49,734 nt of DNA, taken from positions 1 through 49,734 of the forward strand of contig CAYPOI010000011.1 of the NCBI GenBank assembly GCA_964412365.1, read 5' to 3'. Below are positions 27,101 through 33,671 of the stretch, piece by piece. The notes beneath the pieces are model-generated. The model was not told the DNA's origin, did no database searches, and was given only the letters and a program-made list of their open reading frames with translations. Position 1 is the stretch's first letter, and each line of letters begins with the position of its first letter. This DNA comes from CAMTWZ01 sp964412365. GTDB taxonomy: Bacteria; Bacteroidota; Rhodothermia; Balneolales; HLUCCA01. Position numbers and translations under genes: made by a program.

Positions 27101-28008
27101 CGCTGCTCCATCTCTTTCCATCTGAAATCCAAGAACGTAGTCACCTCCTCGGATACCGAACCTTCCGTATTGGCTACGTTCAATCGTAATCCAGGCGTGC
27201 TGCCCACCGTGACGAACACATACGACGTTGTGGTGTATGGATGGATGTGCTGCGAGAATCGTTGTGTGGACGCATTGTATCGCACATCATTCGGACCATT
27301 CGCATAGAAATACAACGCATCCCCATTGATCCGAACAGGAATTTGCTGAAATGGCGAGCGAGCGATGTTGTTTCGTTTCGGCATCTGGAGGCCGTTGGTT
27401 CCCCAGATTTGAATGTTGGCTTGGTTTACGGTCGCCATGTTGATCCCCAACGATTGCAGATACGCTCGGTCTAGGATGTGAATGCCACTTCGAGTGATGG
27501 GAATCTTATACCAGGTTCCAGTTGCGATGGGTGTCGGACCGGAGGGAATCGCATAACCAGTCGCATCCCCACGCATTCGAACCCCATCCGCCCAAACGGT
27601 TTCCTTGAAAACCCGAACCACCAATCGTCGAGTGACCAAGACCACATCGGGTTGGGATGTGAGCCGCGCGGTATGGAGCCGCAACGAAGCGACTCGCTGT
27701 TTCTGATAAACCCCTGGATTCACAACTTCCGCGATGGGTATACCGATGTCGGACGAAAGGAGTCCGTCGGGAGTAGCGGTCGTCGGCCGAACGGGGCGGG
27801 TTTCTTGCTCGAGAATCAGGTACCCGGCGTTGGATCTGCCATAGGGAATGAGGACTTCATACCAATGGCCGATACTCAGGCTGTCGTTCACCAGCGCATA
27901 ATCATCATATGCGGGGGATTCTGAGATTTTTGTGAATGTCTGCGCCAGCCCATCCGGAATGGATAGGAATAGCCACAAAAATGAAAAAAGTAGGAAACGA
28001 GAACTCAC
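24145..28008 (-). CDS. porU: PorU, T9SS gingipain-fold sortase
   Basis: 1287 residues from a GTG at 28008, chosen because it starts the only good signal peptide (VSSRFLLFSFLWLFLSIPDG then LAQ); the frame is open to 28254, overlapping the thiolase gene. The C25 peptidase domain spans about 529-920, with the catalytic pair His787 in LVNYAGHGSETLLS and Cys821 in ITVTCEFGRYDD, spaced as in known PorU. The C-terminus has a FlgD-like fold (YNYPNPTSGYTRFIFEH, EWDGTDADGNRLASGTYLYH). PorU removes the sorting domain of T9SS cargo and joins the cargo to the surface anchor. It heads the operon with porV; no good Shine-Dalgarno precedes the GTG. Confidence 0.93.
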   Translation of the reverse strand: MSSRFLLFSFLWLFLSIPDGLAQTFTKISESPAYDDYALVNDSLSIGHWYEVLIPYGRSNAGYLILEQETRPVRPTTATPDGLLSSDIGIPIAEVVNPGVYQKQRVASLRLHTARLTSQPDVVLVTRRLVVRVFKETVWADGVRMRGDATGYAIPSGPTPIATGTWYKIPITRSGIHILDRAYLQSLGINMATVNQANIQIWGTNGLQMPKRNNIARSPFQQIPVRINGDALYFYANGPNDVRYNASTQRFSQHIHPYTTTSYVFVTVGSTPGLRLNVANTEGSVSEEVTTFLDFRWKEMEQRKPYNRLKSGQQWLGQQFTPETFARTQSILVDTLDGFVQGSTIRVEGMFAARSTTSSTFSVSYSGGSIGNVFVGQISNIDASTALAASTGSLNRDVTNVTLANDIIEITATFNNTNSAALGWLDWVRVTATRLLKARNGHLRFYSPINGDGSMVHYRLTGLTGSPMVLDITNPQSPLLLQSSQSGSDYLVRHTNLAGRTIVAQTIFIRPGAGVIVPNQDIRSTSFDPDYLVITSPELLEAANELANRRESQGWRPLVVTQAQIFNEFNGGIPDLIAMRDFVRYFYDRAGTDVNRMPKHLLLFGDTTYDYKGIMSSDPLRNQVFTFQSEESLSKINTYGSDDYFGFLDLNEGEWTPVGDPIPSFERLDIGVGRLPVQTMAEARTVIRKIEAYENPELYGDWRSLVTFTSDDNVNGSNTNEGDLHVYNADGTIERVPLDDTGVRVNKIYQISYPIVNSPLGRVSPEANRAFVNAINNGTLLVNYAGHGSETLLSAEGLFRSDDVTRLNNLEKLTILITVTCEFGRYDDTESQSGAELLILHPQGGAIASYTTSRVVFTSSSPDSYNFGLNIQLTLAMLSHGADGKPKTFGDIYKETKNTSVGATFNSRKFVLLGDPAMRIGLPESQIRLTSINGVVPGTGNIQLRALDQASIEGDVVLNDGTVNTAFNGQATIKVYDATRYVPMTQLTNCNIQNCAYGVQNDVVFSGKVSVANGRFSSTFIIPRDISYSDSTGRVVMYAADLSSDAAGSFSNLILNGRNPNALDDGAGPNVSVYLNDTDYMDGGIVNENPTLIVDITDPSGINTAGAGVGHELIAILRSRPLVGPERTFMLNEFYESALNDYTTGRVTYPLQDLEPGTYELTVRAWDVFNNPGETTTTFTVAEQQNLSIRNVYNYPNPTSGYTRFIFEHNQAGNTLDVMIRVFTLSGKPVAQLRDRSLSVSGGLASLEWDGTDADGNRLASGTYLYHVRVATDTDTRETVEKLVIIR

Positions 28009-28012
28009 AGTG

Positions 28013-28074
28013 TATTGCGTTAGGCTGGGTTGTGCCTGAAATCGGAGATAGTTACAGTAAAAACGAACGCAATA
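28013..28074. repeat. Perfect 9-bp inverted repeat in the porU leader
   Basis: TATTGCGTT (28013-28021) and AACGCAATA (28066-28074) are exact reverse complements separated by 44 bp, directly upstream of the porU GTG. A smaller stem, AGGC/GCCT, lies inside. The rest of the 119-bp gap to the thiolase gene shows no gene. It could be an RNA stem holding the porU start region or a spaced operator. Confidence 0.5.
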
Positions 28075-28127
28075 AGCTCTGTATTTGGTGAAGGGATGTC
28101 TAAGTTTAGAGGTTAACGGCGATAAAG

Positions 28128-29306
28128 TCAAATCCGTTCGATAACAATCGCCGAAGCGCCACCGCCGCCGTTGCAAATCGCGGCGCATCCGTAACGCCCC
28201 CCGGTGCGATGCAAGGCATGCATCAATGTGACCACAATCCGTGCGCCGGAGCACCCGATCGGATGTCCGATGCTCACCGCGCCACCGTTGACATTCACTT
28301 TGGCAGGATCCAATTTCAGAATCTCATTGTTGGCCAAGGCCACAACGGCAAAGGCTTCATTGATTTCAAACAAGTCGATATCCGCCACCGACAATCCGGC
28401 TCGTTTGAGCGCGACAGGAATGGCATCGGATGGGGCTGTGGTGAACCATTCCGGTGCTTTTTCGGCACTGGCTTGAGATAGGATGCGGGCCATGGGTATG
28501 AGATGCAGTTCCTCGGCACGACGTTCCGACATCAACACCACGGCTGCCGCACCGTCGTTGATGGAGCTGGCATTGGCAGCGGTTACCGTACCGTCTTTGA
28601 CGAAGACGGGCTTCAATTGGCGCATTTTCTCAAAATCCACGCGATCCAGCTCTTCATCTTGATCGATGTCGGTTGCTACACCTTTTCGGTCGCGGATTTT
28701 CACTTTCACGATTTCATTGCTAAACCAGCCGTGGTCGCGGGCATGCAAGCTGCGCTTGTACGATTCGATGGCGTAATCATCCTGTTTGTCGCGACCGAAC
28801 CCGCATTCCGATGCGCATAATTCCGCGGCATTCCCCATGTGATAATCCTTGTACACATCCCATAAGCCGTCTTTCAATATGCCGTCTTCGGCTTTCACAT
28901 GACCCAGTTTGTTCCCGAAGCGCTGCTGGGGAAGATAAAACGGGACGTTGCTCATGCTTTCCATACCGCCGGCAACCACGATGTCCGATTCGCCAGTTTG
29001 AATCTGGTTGGCTCCCATCATAATCGCTTTCATGCCTGATGCGCAGACCTTGTTGACCGTGGTACTGATGGTGCGGTCGTGCAATCCGGCTTTGAGTGCG
29101 GCTTGTCGCGCTGGCGCCTGCCCCACTCCGGCGGTGAGAACGTTTCCCATGATCACTTCCGTCACCACATCCGGCGAGACCTTGGCTTGTTTCAAGACGC
29201 CGCCGATCGCTGTGGCTCCGAGTTCGGGAGCTGTCATGGAGGCCAGTTTTCCGCCGAAGGAGCCGATTGGGGTGCGAACACCGTCGATGATCACTACAAA
29301 TGACAT
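28128..29306 (-). CDS. Acetyl-CoA C-acetyltransferase (thiolase)
   Basis: 392-residue thiolase II-type enzyme: joins two acetyl-CoA to acetoacetyl-CoA, or cleaves 3-ketoacyl-CoA. The acyl-accepting Cys is in NKVCASGMKAIMMG (about residue 88), the catalytic His in SIGHPIGCSGARIVV, and the second Cys in GCAAICNGGGGASAI. INDGAAAVVLMSE and LFEINEAFAVVALA are further family blocks. Start ATG 29306 gives the normal N-terminus (VVIIDGVRTPIGSFGGKL). It lies 12 bp after an NTF2-like lipoprotein gene on the same strand. Together with acyl-CoA ligase and the acyl-CoA dehydrogenases it fits beta-oxidation or ketone-body-type metabolism. Confidence 0.96.
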   Translation of the reverse strand: MSFVVIIDGVRTPIGSFGGKLASMTAPELGATAIGGVLKQAKVSPDVVTEVIMGNVLTAGVGQAPARQAALKAGLHDRTISTTVNKVCASGMKAIMMGANQIQTGESDIVVAGGMESMSNVPFYLPQQRFGNKLGHVKAEDGILKDGLWDVYKDYHMGNAAELCASECGFGRDKQDDYAIESYKRSLHARDHGWFSNEIVKVKIRDRKGVATDIDQDEELDRVDFEKMRQLKPVFVKDGTVTAANASSINDGAAAVVLMSERRAEELHLIPMARILSQASAEKAPEWFTTAPSDAIPVALKRAGLSVADIDLFEINEAFAVVALANNEILKLDPAKVNVNGGAVSIGHPIGCSGARIVVTLMHALHRTGGRYGCAAICNGGGGASAIVIERI

Positions 29307-29318
29307 ATGGATATGGAT

Positions 29319-29831
29319 TTAGAGTTCGGATTCGTCACGCCAAGAAACCAGTTGCCAGGCTTGGGTCGAATCGCTTCGGGTTAAGATGAAATTGGTGGCG
29401 CCGTCGGTGCGATACACGGTGGATTGATCCAACATCACCATCAGATTGAACCGTCGGATGACCTGGGCGCGTGTTTTACTGTCGTTCTGAAAGAAACTGC
29501 TGATATTGTTCCACTGCAACTGGATATCGCGGGAGGTGGAAAACAATCGGGTTGTGGCATTCAGATCTTCCGCGCGGCCCCAACTCACATCCACATTCAA
29601 CTCAGGGTCTCGATAAACGAAGATGAATTCGGGATGGATAAGCGGTCCGTACAACGTGGTGTCGCGCAGCTGATACGCGTTCTGAAACCGGGTGTAGAAC
29701 CCTTCAACGGTCACCGGATTGCCCAGAATATCTTCGAGGATATCCGAATCGTCAAGCGCAGGGGAAAATGGATTGATACAGGACATCAACACCACAATTG
29801 GGAAAAGCCATATGAGGAGTTTCCTCCTCAT
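29319..29831 (-). CDS. Small lipoprotein, NTF2-like
   Basis: 170 residues with a lipoprotein signal (RRKLLIWLFPIVVLMSC, Cys18). The remainder (VEGFYTRFQNAYQLRDTTLY ... HPEFIFVYRD ... DLNATTRLF ... FNLMVMLDQ ... WQLVSWRDE) resembles the alternating helix/strand pattern of NTF2/SnoaL-like domains, with a final strand ending in W-x-L-V-x-W. I do not recognise a specific family. The ATG overlaps the stop of the PLP enzyme gene (ATGA), and the gene is followed by thiolase after 12 bp. The resemblance to NTF2-like folds is by pattern only. Confidence 0.7.
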   Translation of the reverse strand: MRRKLLIWLFPIVVLMSCINPFSPALDDSDILEDILGNPVTVEGFYTRFQNAYQLRDTTLYGPLIHPEFIFVYRDPELNVDVSWGRAEDLNATTRLFSTSRDIQLQWNNISSFFQNDSKTRAQVIRRFNLMVMLDQSTVYRTDGATNFILTRSDSTQAWQLVSWRDESEL

Positions 29832-30982
29832 GCGATCGCGCGTTCCAGATCATGGATGAGATCGTTCACGTCTTCGATTCCGACGGATAGGCGGATGAGT
29901 GAATCATTCAAGCCGGCAGCCCGACGTTGATCGACGGGTATGGATGCGTGTGTCATCGACGCCGGATGCGAAATCAGCGATTCCACGCCTCCCAGACTCT
30001 CTGCCAACGTGAAGACCTTGGTGCGGCTCATCACGTGAAACGCGGTTTCGAGCGAATCATCGTGCAGGGTGAAGGAAACCATCGCACCAAATCCGCTCAT
30101 CTGAGACTGGATGAGTGAATGACCGGGATGCGATTCGAAACCGGGCCAACGCACGCTTCCCACTTTGGGGTGTTTGACCAACCATTTCGCGATTTCCGTG
30201 GCATTTGAGCAGGCCCGATCCATCCGGACCGCCAAGGTTTTGATGCCACGTAGGGTGAGGTAGCAGTCCATCGGCCCTGGCACGGCGCCTGTCGCCTTTA
30301 CTTGAAAACGCATGTTGGCGATGACCTCTGGATGGGAGGAGCAAATCGCGCCGCCGATCACATCCGAATGGCCGCCTAGATACTTGGTTGTGGAATGGAC
30401 CACCGCATGCGCACCCAGATTCAGGGGTTGCTGCAAATAAGGGGACGCGAACGTGTTGTCGACCACGGTGATCACGCGTGGGGAATGGGCTTCGGCCAAT
30501 TTGGCGACGCCGCGGATGTCGACGATATTCAGAAGGGGGTTGGTGGGAGTCTCCATCCAAATCATTCGCGTGGATGGATTCAGCAAGGCTTTGATCAGCG
30601 AAAGATCGGTCATGTCCACGAAATGGAAACGGATGCCGAACGGCTCGAAAACTTGCGTCATCAGGCGATAGGTCCCACCATACAAGTCGTTGCTGGATAT
30701 GACTTCATCCCCCGGACGCAGCATTTTGAACATGGCGTCCATCGCTGCACAACCGCTGGCAAATGCGGCGCAATCCGTGGCGTTTTCGAGTCCGGCAAGC
30801 AATTGTTCGAGCGCTGTGCGGGTCGGGTTTGTTACACGGGCATACTCATGGCCCTTGTGAACACCAGGTGAATCTTGGGCGTAGGTTGAGGTCTGAAAAA
30901 TCGGGGGCATGACCGCGCCAGACGTGGCTTCGGGCGATTGCCCGGCGTGGATGACCAGACTGTTGAAGCGTAATTGTTCCAT
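29828..30982 (-). CDS. Cystathionine gamma-synthase / gamma-lyase family
   Basis: 384-residue PLP enzyme of the Cys/Met metabolism family. Blocks: IHAGQSPEATSGAVMPPIFQ at the N-terminus, YARVTNPTRTALEQLLAGLE, ASGCAAMDA, WMETPTNPLLNIVDI, VVDNTFASPYLQQPL, and STTKYLGGHSD with the PLP lysine. FTLAESLGGVESLISHPASM closes the active site. Sequence alone does not separate cystathionine gamma-synthase (methionine synthesis) from gamma-lyase (cysteine from methionine) or methionine gamma-lyase. The start codon at 30982-30980 lies inside a perfect 9-bp hairpin (see that entry). It is transcribed after two TPR lipoprotein genes and coupled by ATGA to the next lipoprotein. Confidence 0.92.
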   Translation of the reverse strand: MEQLRFNSLVIHAGQSPEATSGAVMPPIFQTSTYAQDSPGVHKGHEYARVTNPTRTALEQLLAGLENATDCAAFASGCAAMDAMFKMLRPGDEVISSNDLYGGTYRLMTQVFEPFGIRFHFVDMTDLSLIKALLNPSTRMIWMETPTNPLLNIVDIRGVAKLAEAHSPRVITVVDNTFASPYLQQPLNLGAHAVVHSTTKYLGGHSDVIGGAICSSHPEVIANMRFQVKATGAVPGPMDCYLTLRGIKTLAVRMDRACSNATEIAKWLVKHPKVGSVRWPGFESHPGHSLIQSQMSGFGAMVSFTLHDDSLETAFHVMSRTKVFTLAESLGGVESLISHPASMTHASIPVDQRRAAGLNDSLIRLSVGIEDVNDLIHDLERAIA

Positions 30983-30999
30983 ACCCGTAAGGTATGGAA
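30977..30999 (-). promoter_or_regulatory. Hairpin enclosing the start codon of the PLP enzyme
   Basis: TTCCATACC (30977-30985) and GGTATGGAA (30991-30999) form a perfect 9-bp stem with a 5-nt loop (CGTAA on the plus strand). In the minus-strand mRNA the AUG lies within the 3' arm (GGUAUGGAA). No Shine-Dalgarno is present. The element also spans most of the 25-bp gap after the TPR gene. It may limit translation of the PLP gene or stabilise or terminate the upstream message; there is no U-run directly after it. Confidence 0.6.
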
Positions 31000-31007
31000 A
31001 AGCCCTT

Positions 31008-31922
31008 TCAATAAGATGGGTCGAGTGACAACATCAATCGAGCTTGTGCCGCTTTTGTTTCATCACCGACCGTGGTGTAAAGTTCCAACAGCAACGACCA
31101 AACCATTTCCGGTTGTTCGGTGGACATACTCGCACGTTCAAGCAGGTTGATAGCTCGAGAATACAGATTCGCGGGGATGGTATCGTCATCACCTTGATAC
31201 AACAGAACCAGATTACTGGTCATCATGGCGGCATAGATCACATCCTCTTCGTCGGCATCGCTCATCAGAGCTTCGGCTTCATCCACCAAAGGGAGCCAAT
31301 GGTCCGAATCGGCTTGTTCCAACAACCGTTCCGCCAATTTATACAGCACTTTGGCCAGAAGATGGGGTTCGTTCCGACTCGACAATTGATATCGAGCCTC
31401 ATCGAGACGATCGGCGCGGATCAGAACATTGATGTATCCGTTCTGCAAATTCTGATCCTCCGGTTTCAGCAACAGCGCTTGTTCATAGGAAGCGATGGCG
31501 GCTTCCGACGATCCGGCCACGTCATACAAGTGAGCGATGCGGGTCCAGAGGGACCCTGAGTTGGAAACATCCCGCTCAAGAGCTCTTTCGAGAATCAGGA
31601 TCCCATCGCGGATGCGTCCGGTTTTGAGATACAACTCCGAATAAAGGGTGTAGGAGAGGAGGCTGTCTGGACCGAGCACAATGGCCGTGGCCATGTGATC
31701 CAAACCGGTCATGAAATCACCGCGTTGAGACAACGGATCATTCAGAATGGTCTGGGCGTGCTGAATTTCGACCAACCACGGTTCCGCTTTATGCGATATG
31801 GCATAGGCAGATGGATCTGCCGCCGTTTGTTTCGTGCTTGTGCACGATGCCATAAAAAGGAGGATGAGGATCGCGCCCCATCCTCCGATGACATCAAAGA
31901 CCGGCTTTTTGCTGTGCTTCAA
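31008..31922 (-). CDS. TPR lipoprotein
   Basis: 304 residues. The N-terminus has a basic start and hydrophobic core ending in FMASC (Cys27), so a lipoprotein. The body has tetratricopeptide-like helices, for example SLLSYTLYSELYLKTGRIRD and SGSLWTRIAHLYDVAGSSEA followed by AIASYEQALLLKPEDQNL. The start appears to be TTG at 31922, the only one giving a complete signal peptide; it overlaps the upstream TPR gene by 29 bp, so translation is likely coupled. TPR lipoproteins act as scaffolds in the envelope. The specific partner is unknown. Confidence 0.78.
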   Translation of the reverse strand: MKHSKKPVFDVIGGWGAILILLFMASCTSTKQTAADPSAYAISHKAEPWLVEIQHAQTILNDPLSQRGDFMTGLDHMATAIVLGPDSLLSYTLYSELYLKTGRIRDGILILERALERDVSNSGSLWTRIAHLYDVAGSSEAAIASYEQALLLKPEDQNLQNGYINVLIRADRLDEARYQLSSRNEPHLLAKVLYKLAERLLEQADSDHWLPLVDEAEALMSDADEEDVIYAAMMTSNLVLLYQGDDDTIPANLYSRAINLLERASMSTEQPEMVWSLLLELYTTVGDETKAAQARLMLSLDPSY

Positions 31923-33222
31923 GTGCTTTTTCGGTCATGCCCAACATGGTATACACACGGAAAAGGAACATCCAGTAATCCGTGTTGTCGCCGTCGAGTT
32001 CGGCGGCGCGTTCGTTGTAGGGGAGCGATTGTTCAAGGAACGCACGACCAGCTTGGTCGAACGCCGTAGCGGCGGCGTTATCGCTTGTCGCATTGCGTTT
32101 GTCGAACTGCGCCAGTCCACGGTTGTAGTAGATGGTTCCAAGCGCGTTGTAAGCAAACGAGTTGGTGTCGTTCAATTCGATGGAGCGTAACAATTGCGCT
32201 TCGGCACGATCTGTCAAGTCCTCGATTTGAGACTCGGCTGCAACGGCATCCGACATGAAGCCGCTGAGCGTTTGGCGATACTGAGCGAGAAGCTCACGAT
32301 TCGGGCGCGATTTGCGTTCTTCTTCACGGATCGTGCGATTCAGATCTTCGATGGATGTGTATGTGTTCCGAAGTTCATCCGCATGTGTTTGGGTGATGCT
32401 ATAGATCTGAATGCCGTATACCAATCGGTATTGCGCATTCTCAGGATCCCGATCCACCAATTCGCCCAAGACTTCAATGGCTTGACTCGATTTGTTGCTT
32501 TGGATGTACAAATCCGCGAGTTCCTGAACCAATTCCACACTGGCAGGGAATAGTTCGATGCCGGTTTTCAGAATGGACTCCGCTTCGTCAAAGGATTTGT
32601 TTTGGATGTGCAACTGACCAATCCGCTGGTAACGGTATGCGGTTTGATCGCCCTCGCTTTCGATGGCGCGCTGGAAGGTGGCCAATGCGGACTCATTATC
32701 CCCCTTCATCAAGTACACTTCACCGAGAATTTCGAGGGTGTTCAGACTATCGGGTTGAATCGAGTAGGCATTGTTCAGATGTGCGATGGATTGATCGTAC
32801 TGGACATCGGTGAGTTCCTCGTCCGGGTTCGCATTAAGCACGGCGATCGACGCGTTGTATTCTTCAACCCAGGTGTTGGTGCGATGCACTTCAATCAGAA
32901 GGTATTCCTGCCCTTGCTCGGGTTGAGACAGATACAGGTTTTCAGACGTGGTGAATGCGGAATCAGCTTGTTGAAAAAGGGGCGCGCGGTTCGGAATCGG
33001 TTCGCGTTTTCCTTGCTCCAAAAGAATGTACCCTCTGTAATAGTGGGCAAGCGGATTGGTCGGAGTCATCGCGACCGCCGCATCCGCCGACTCAAGCGCT
33101 TTCACATAATCACGGCGACTGAGGTTTAGTTTTGCGGATTCGATATTGGGATCGCCACCGCAGCTGACCAAAACAAGAACGGCGACTGTGAGGATCCCGA
33201 TTCGGGTAAACATCGATTTCAT
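31894..33222 (-). CDS. TPR repeat lipoprotein
   Basis: 442 residues from ATG 33222, which opens a lipoprotein signal (MKSMFTRIGILTVAVLVLVSC, Cys21 followed by GG); the open frame runs 24 codons further without a signal. Many TPR units follow, e.g. DYVKALESADAAVAMTPTNP, LGEVYLMKGDNESALATFQR and IGQLHIQNKSFDEAESILKT. A predicted coiled-coil helix (LNRTIREEERKSRPNRELLA) lies about two thirds along. It is divergent from ridA across 56 bp and heads the unit that includes the second TPR lipoprotein, the PLP enzyme, the NTF2-like lipoprotein and possibly thiolase. Confidence 0.85.
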   Translation of the reverse strand: MKSMFTRIGILTVAVLVLVSCGGDPNIESAKLNLSRRDYVKALESADAAVAMTPTNPLAHYYRGYILLEQGKREPIPNRAPLFQQADSAFTTSENLYLSQPEQGQEYLLIEVHRTNTWVEEYNASIAVLNANPDEELTDVQYDQSIAHLNNAYSIQPDSLNTLEILGEVYLMKGDNESALATFQRAIESEGDQTAYRYQRIGQLHIQNKSFDEAESILKTGIELFPASVELVQELADLYIQSNKSSQAIEVLGELVDRDPENAQYRLVYGIQIYSITQTHADELRNTYTSIEDLNRTIREEERKSRPNRELLAQYRQTLSGFMSDAVAAESQIEDLTDRAEAQLLRSIELNDTNSFAYNALGTIYYNRGLAQFDKRNATSDNAAATAFDQAGRAFLEQSLPYNERAAELDGDNTDYWMFLFRVYTMLGMTEKALEAQQKAGL

Positions 33223-33278
33223 ACGGGTGTTGTTAATGAAACTTGAATAATTATCGTAGTTTTCAAAAGTAACCAACA

Positions 33279-33671
33279 ATGAAAGCATCTGCAATGAAGG
33301 AAATCATTCAAACTCCGAATGCGCCAAAGGCGATTGGACCATACTCCCAAGCTGTAACCTACGACGGGCTCGTATATTGCTCCGGTCAGATTGGCTTGGA
33401 CCCCGCAACGATGGAATTCGCCGGCGATACGGTGGATGCTCAGGCGGAGCAGGTCATGAAAAATCTGTCAGCTGTTTTGAAAGCCGCAGGATCGGGTTTC
33501 GACAAGGTGATCAAATGCACCATTTTCTTGGCGGATATGGGCGATTTTGCTGCCGTGAATGCCATTTACGGTCGATATTTCCCTGAAAATCCTCCTGCCC
33601 GGGAGACGGTCGCCGTAAAAACGCTGCCCAAAAATGGATTGGTCGAAATCGGGTGTATCGCCCACCGTTAA
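33279..33671 (+). CDS. ridA: RidA-family enamine/imine deaminase
   Basis: 130 residues (125 if the second in-frame ATG at 33294 is used). It hydrolyses reactive 2-aminoacrylate and related imines produced by PLP enzymes. Family blocks: IIQTPNAPKAIGPYSQAVTY, VYCSGQIGLDPAT, QAEQVMKNLSAVLKAAGSGF, and ARETVAVKTLPKNGLVEI with the conserved Arg that binds the substrate carboxylate, then GCIAH. The Arg is present, so it belongs to the active subgroup. It is encoded next to a unit with a cystathionine-type PLP enzyme, a source of such intermediates (context only). The stop shares TTAA at 33668-33671 with the convergent M23 gene. Confidence 0.93.
   Translation: MKASAMKEIIQTPNAPKAIGPYSQAVTYDGLVYCSGQIGLDPATMEFAGDTVDAQAEQVMKNLSAVLKAAGSGFDKVIKCTIFLADMGDFAAVNAIYGRYFPENPPARETVAVKTLPKNGLVEIGCIAHR

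Noticed and set aside
24145..28254. porU starting at 28254
   Set aside because: This would overlap the thiolase gene by 127 bp and add an Arg/Cys-rich N-terminus without a signal peptide. The GTG at 28008 gives a normal signal peptide.
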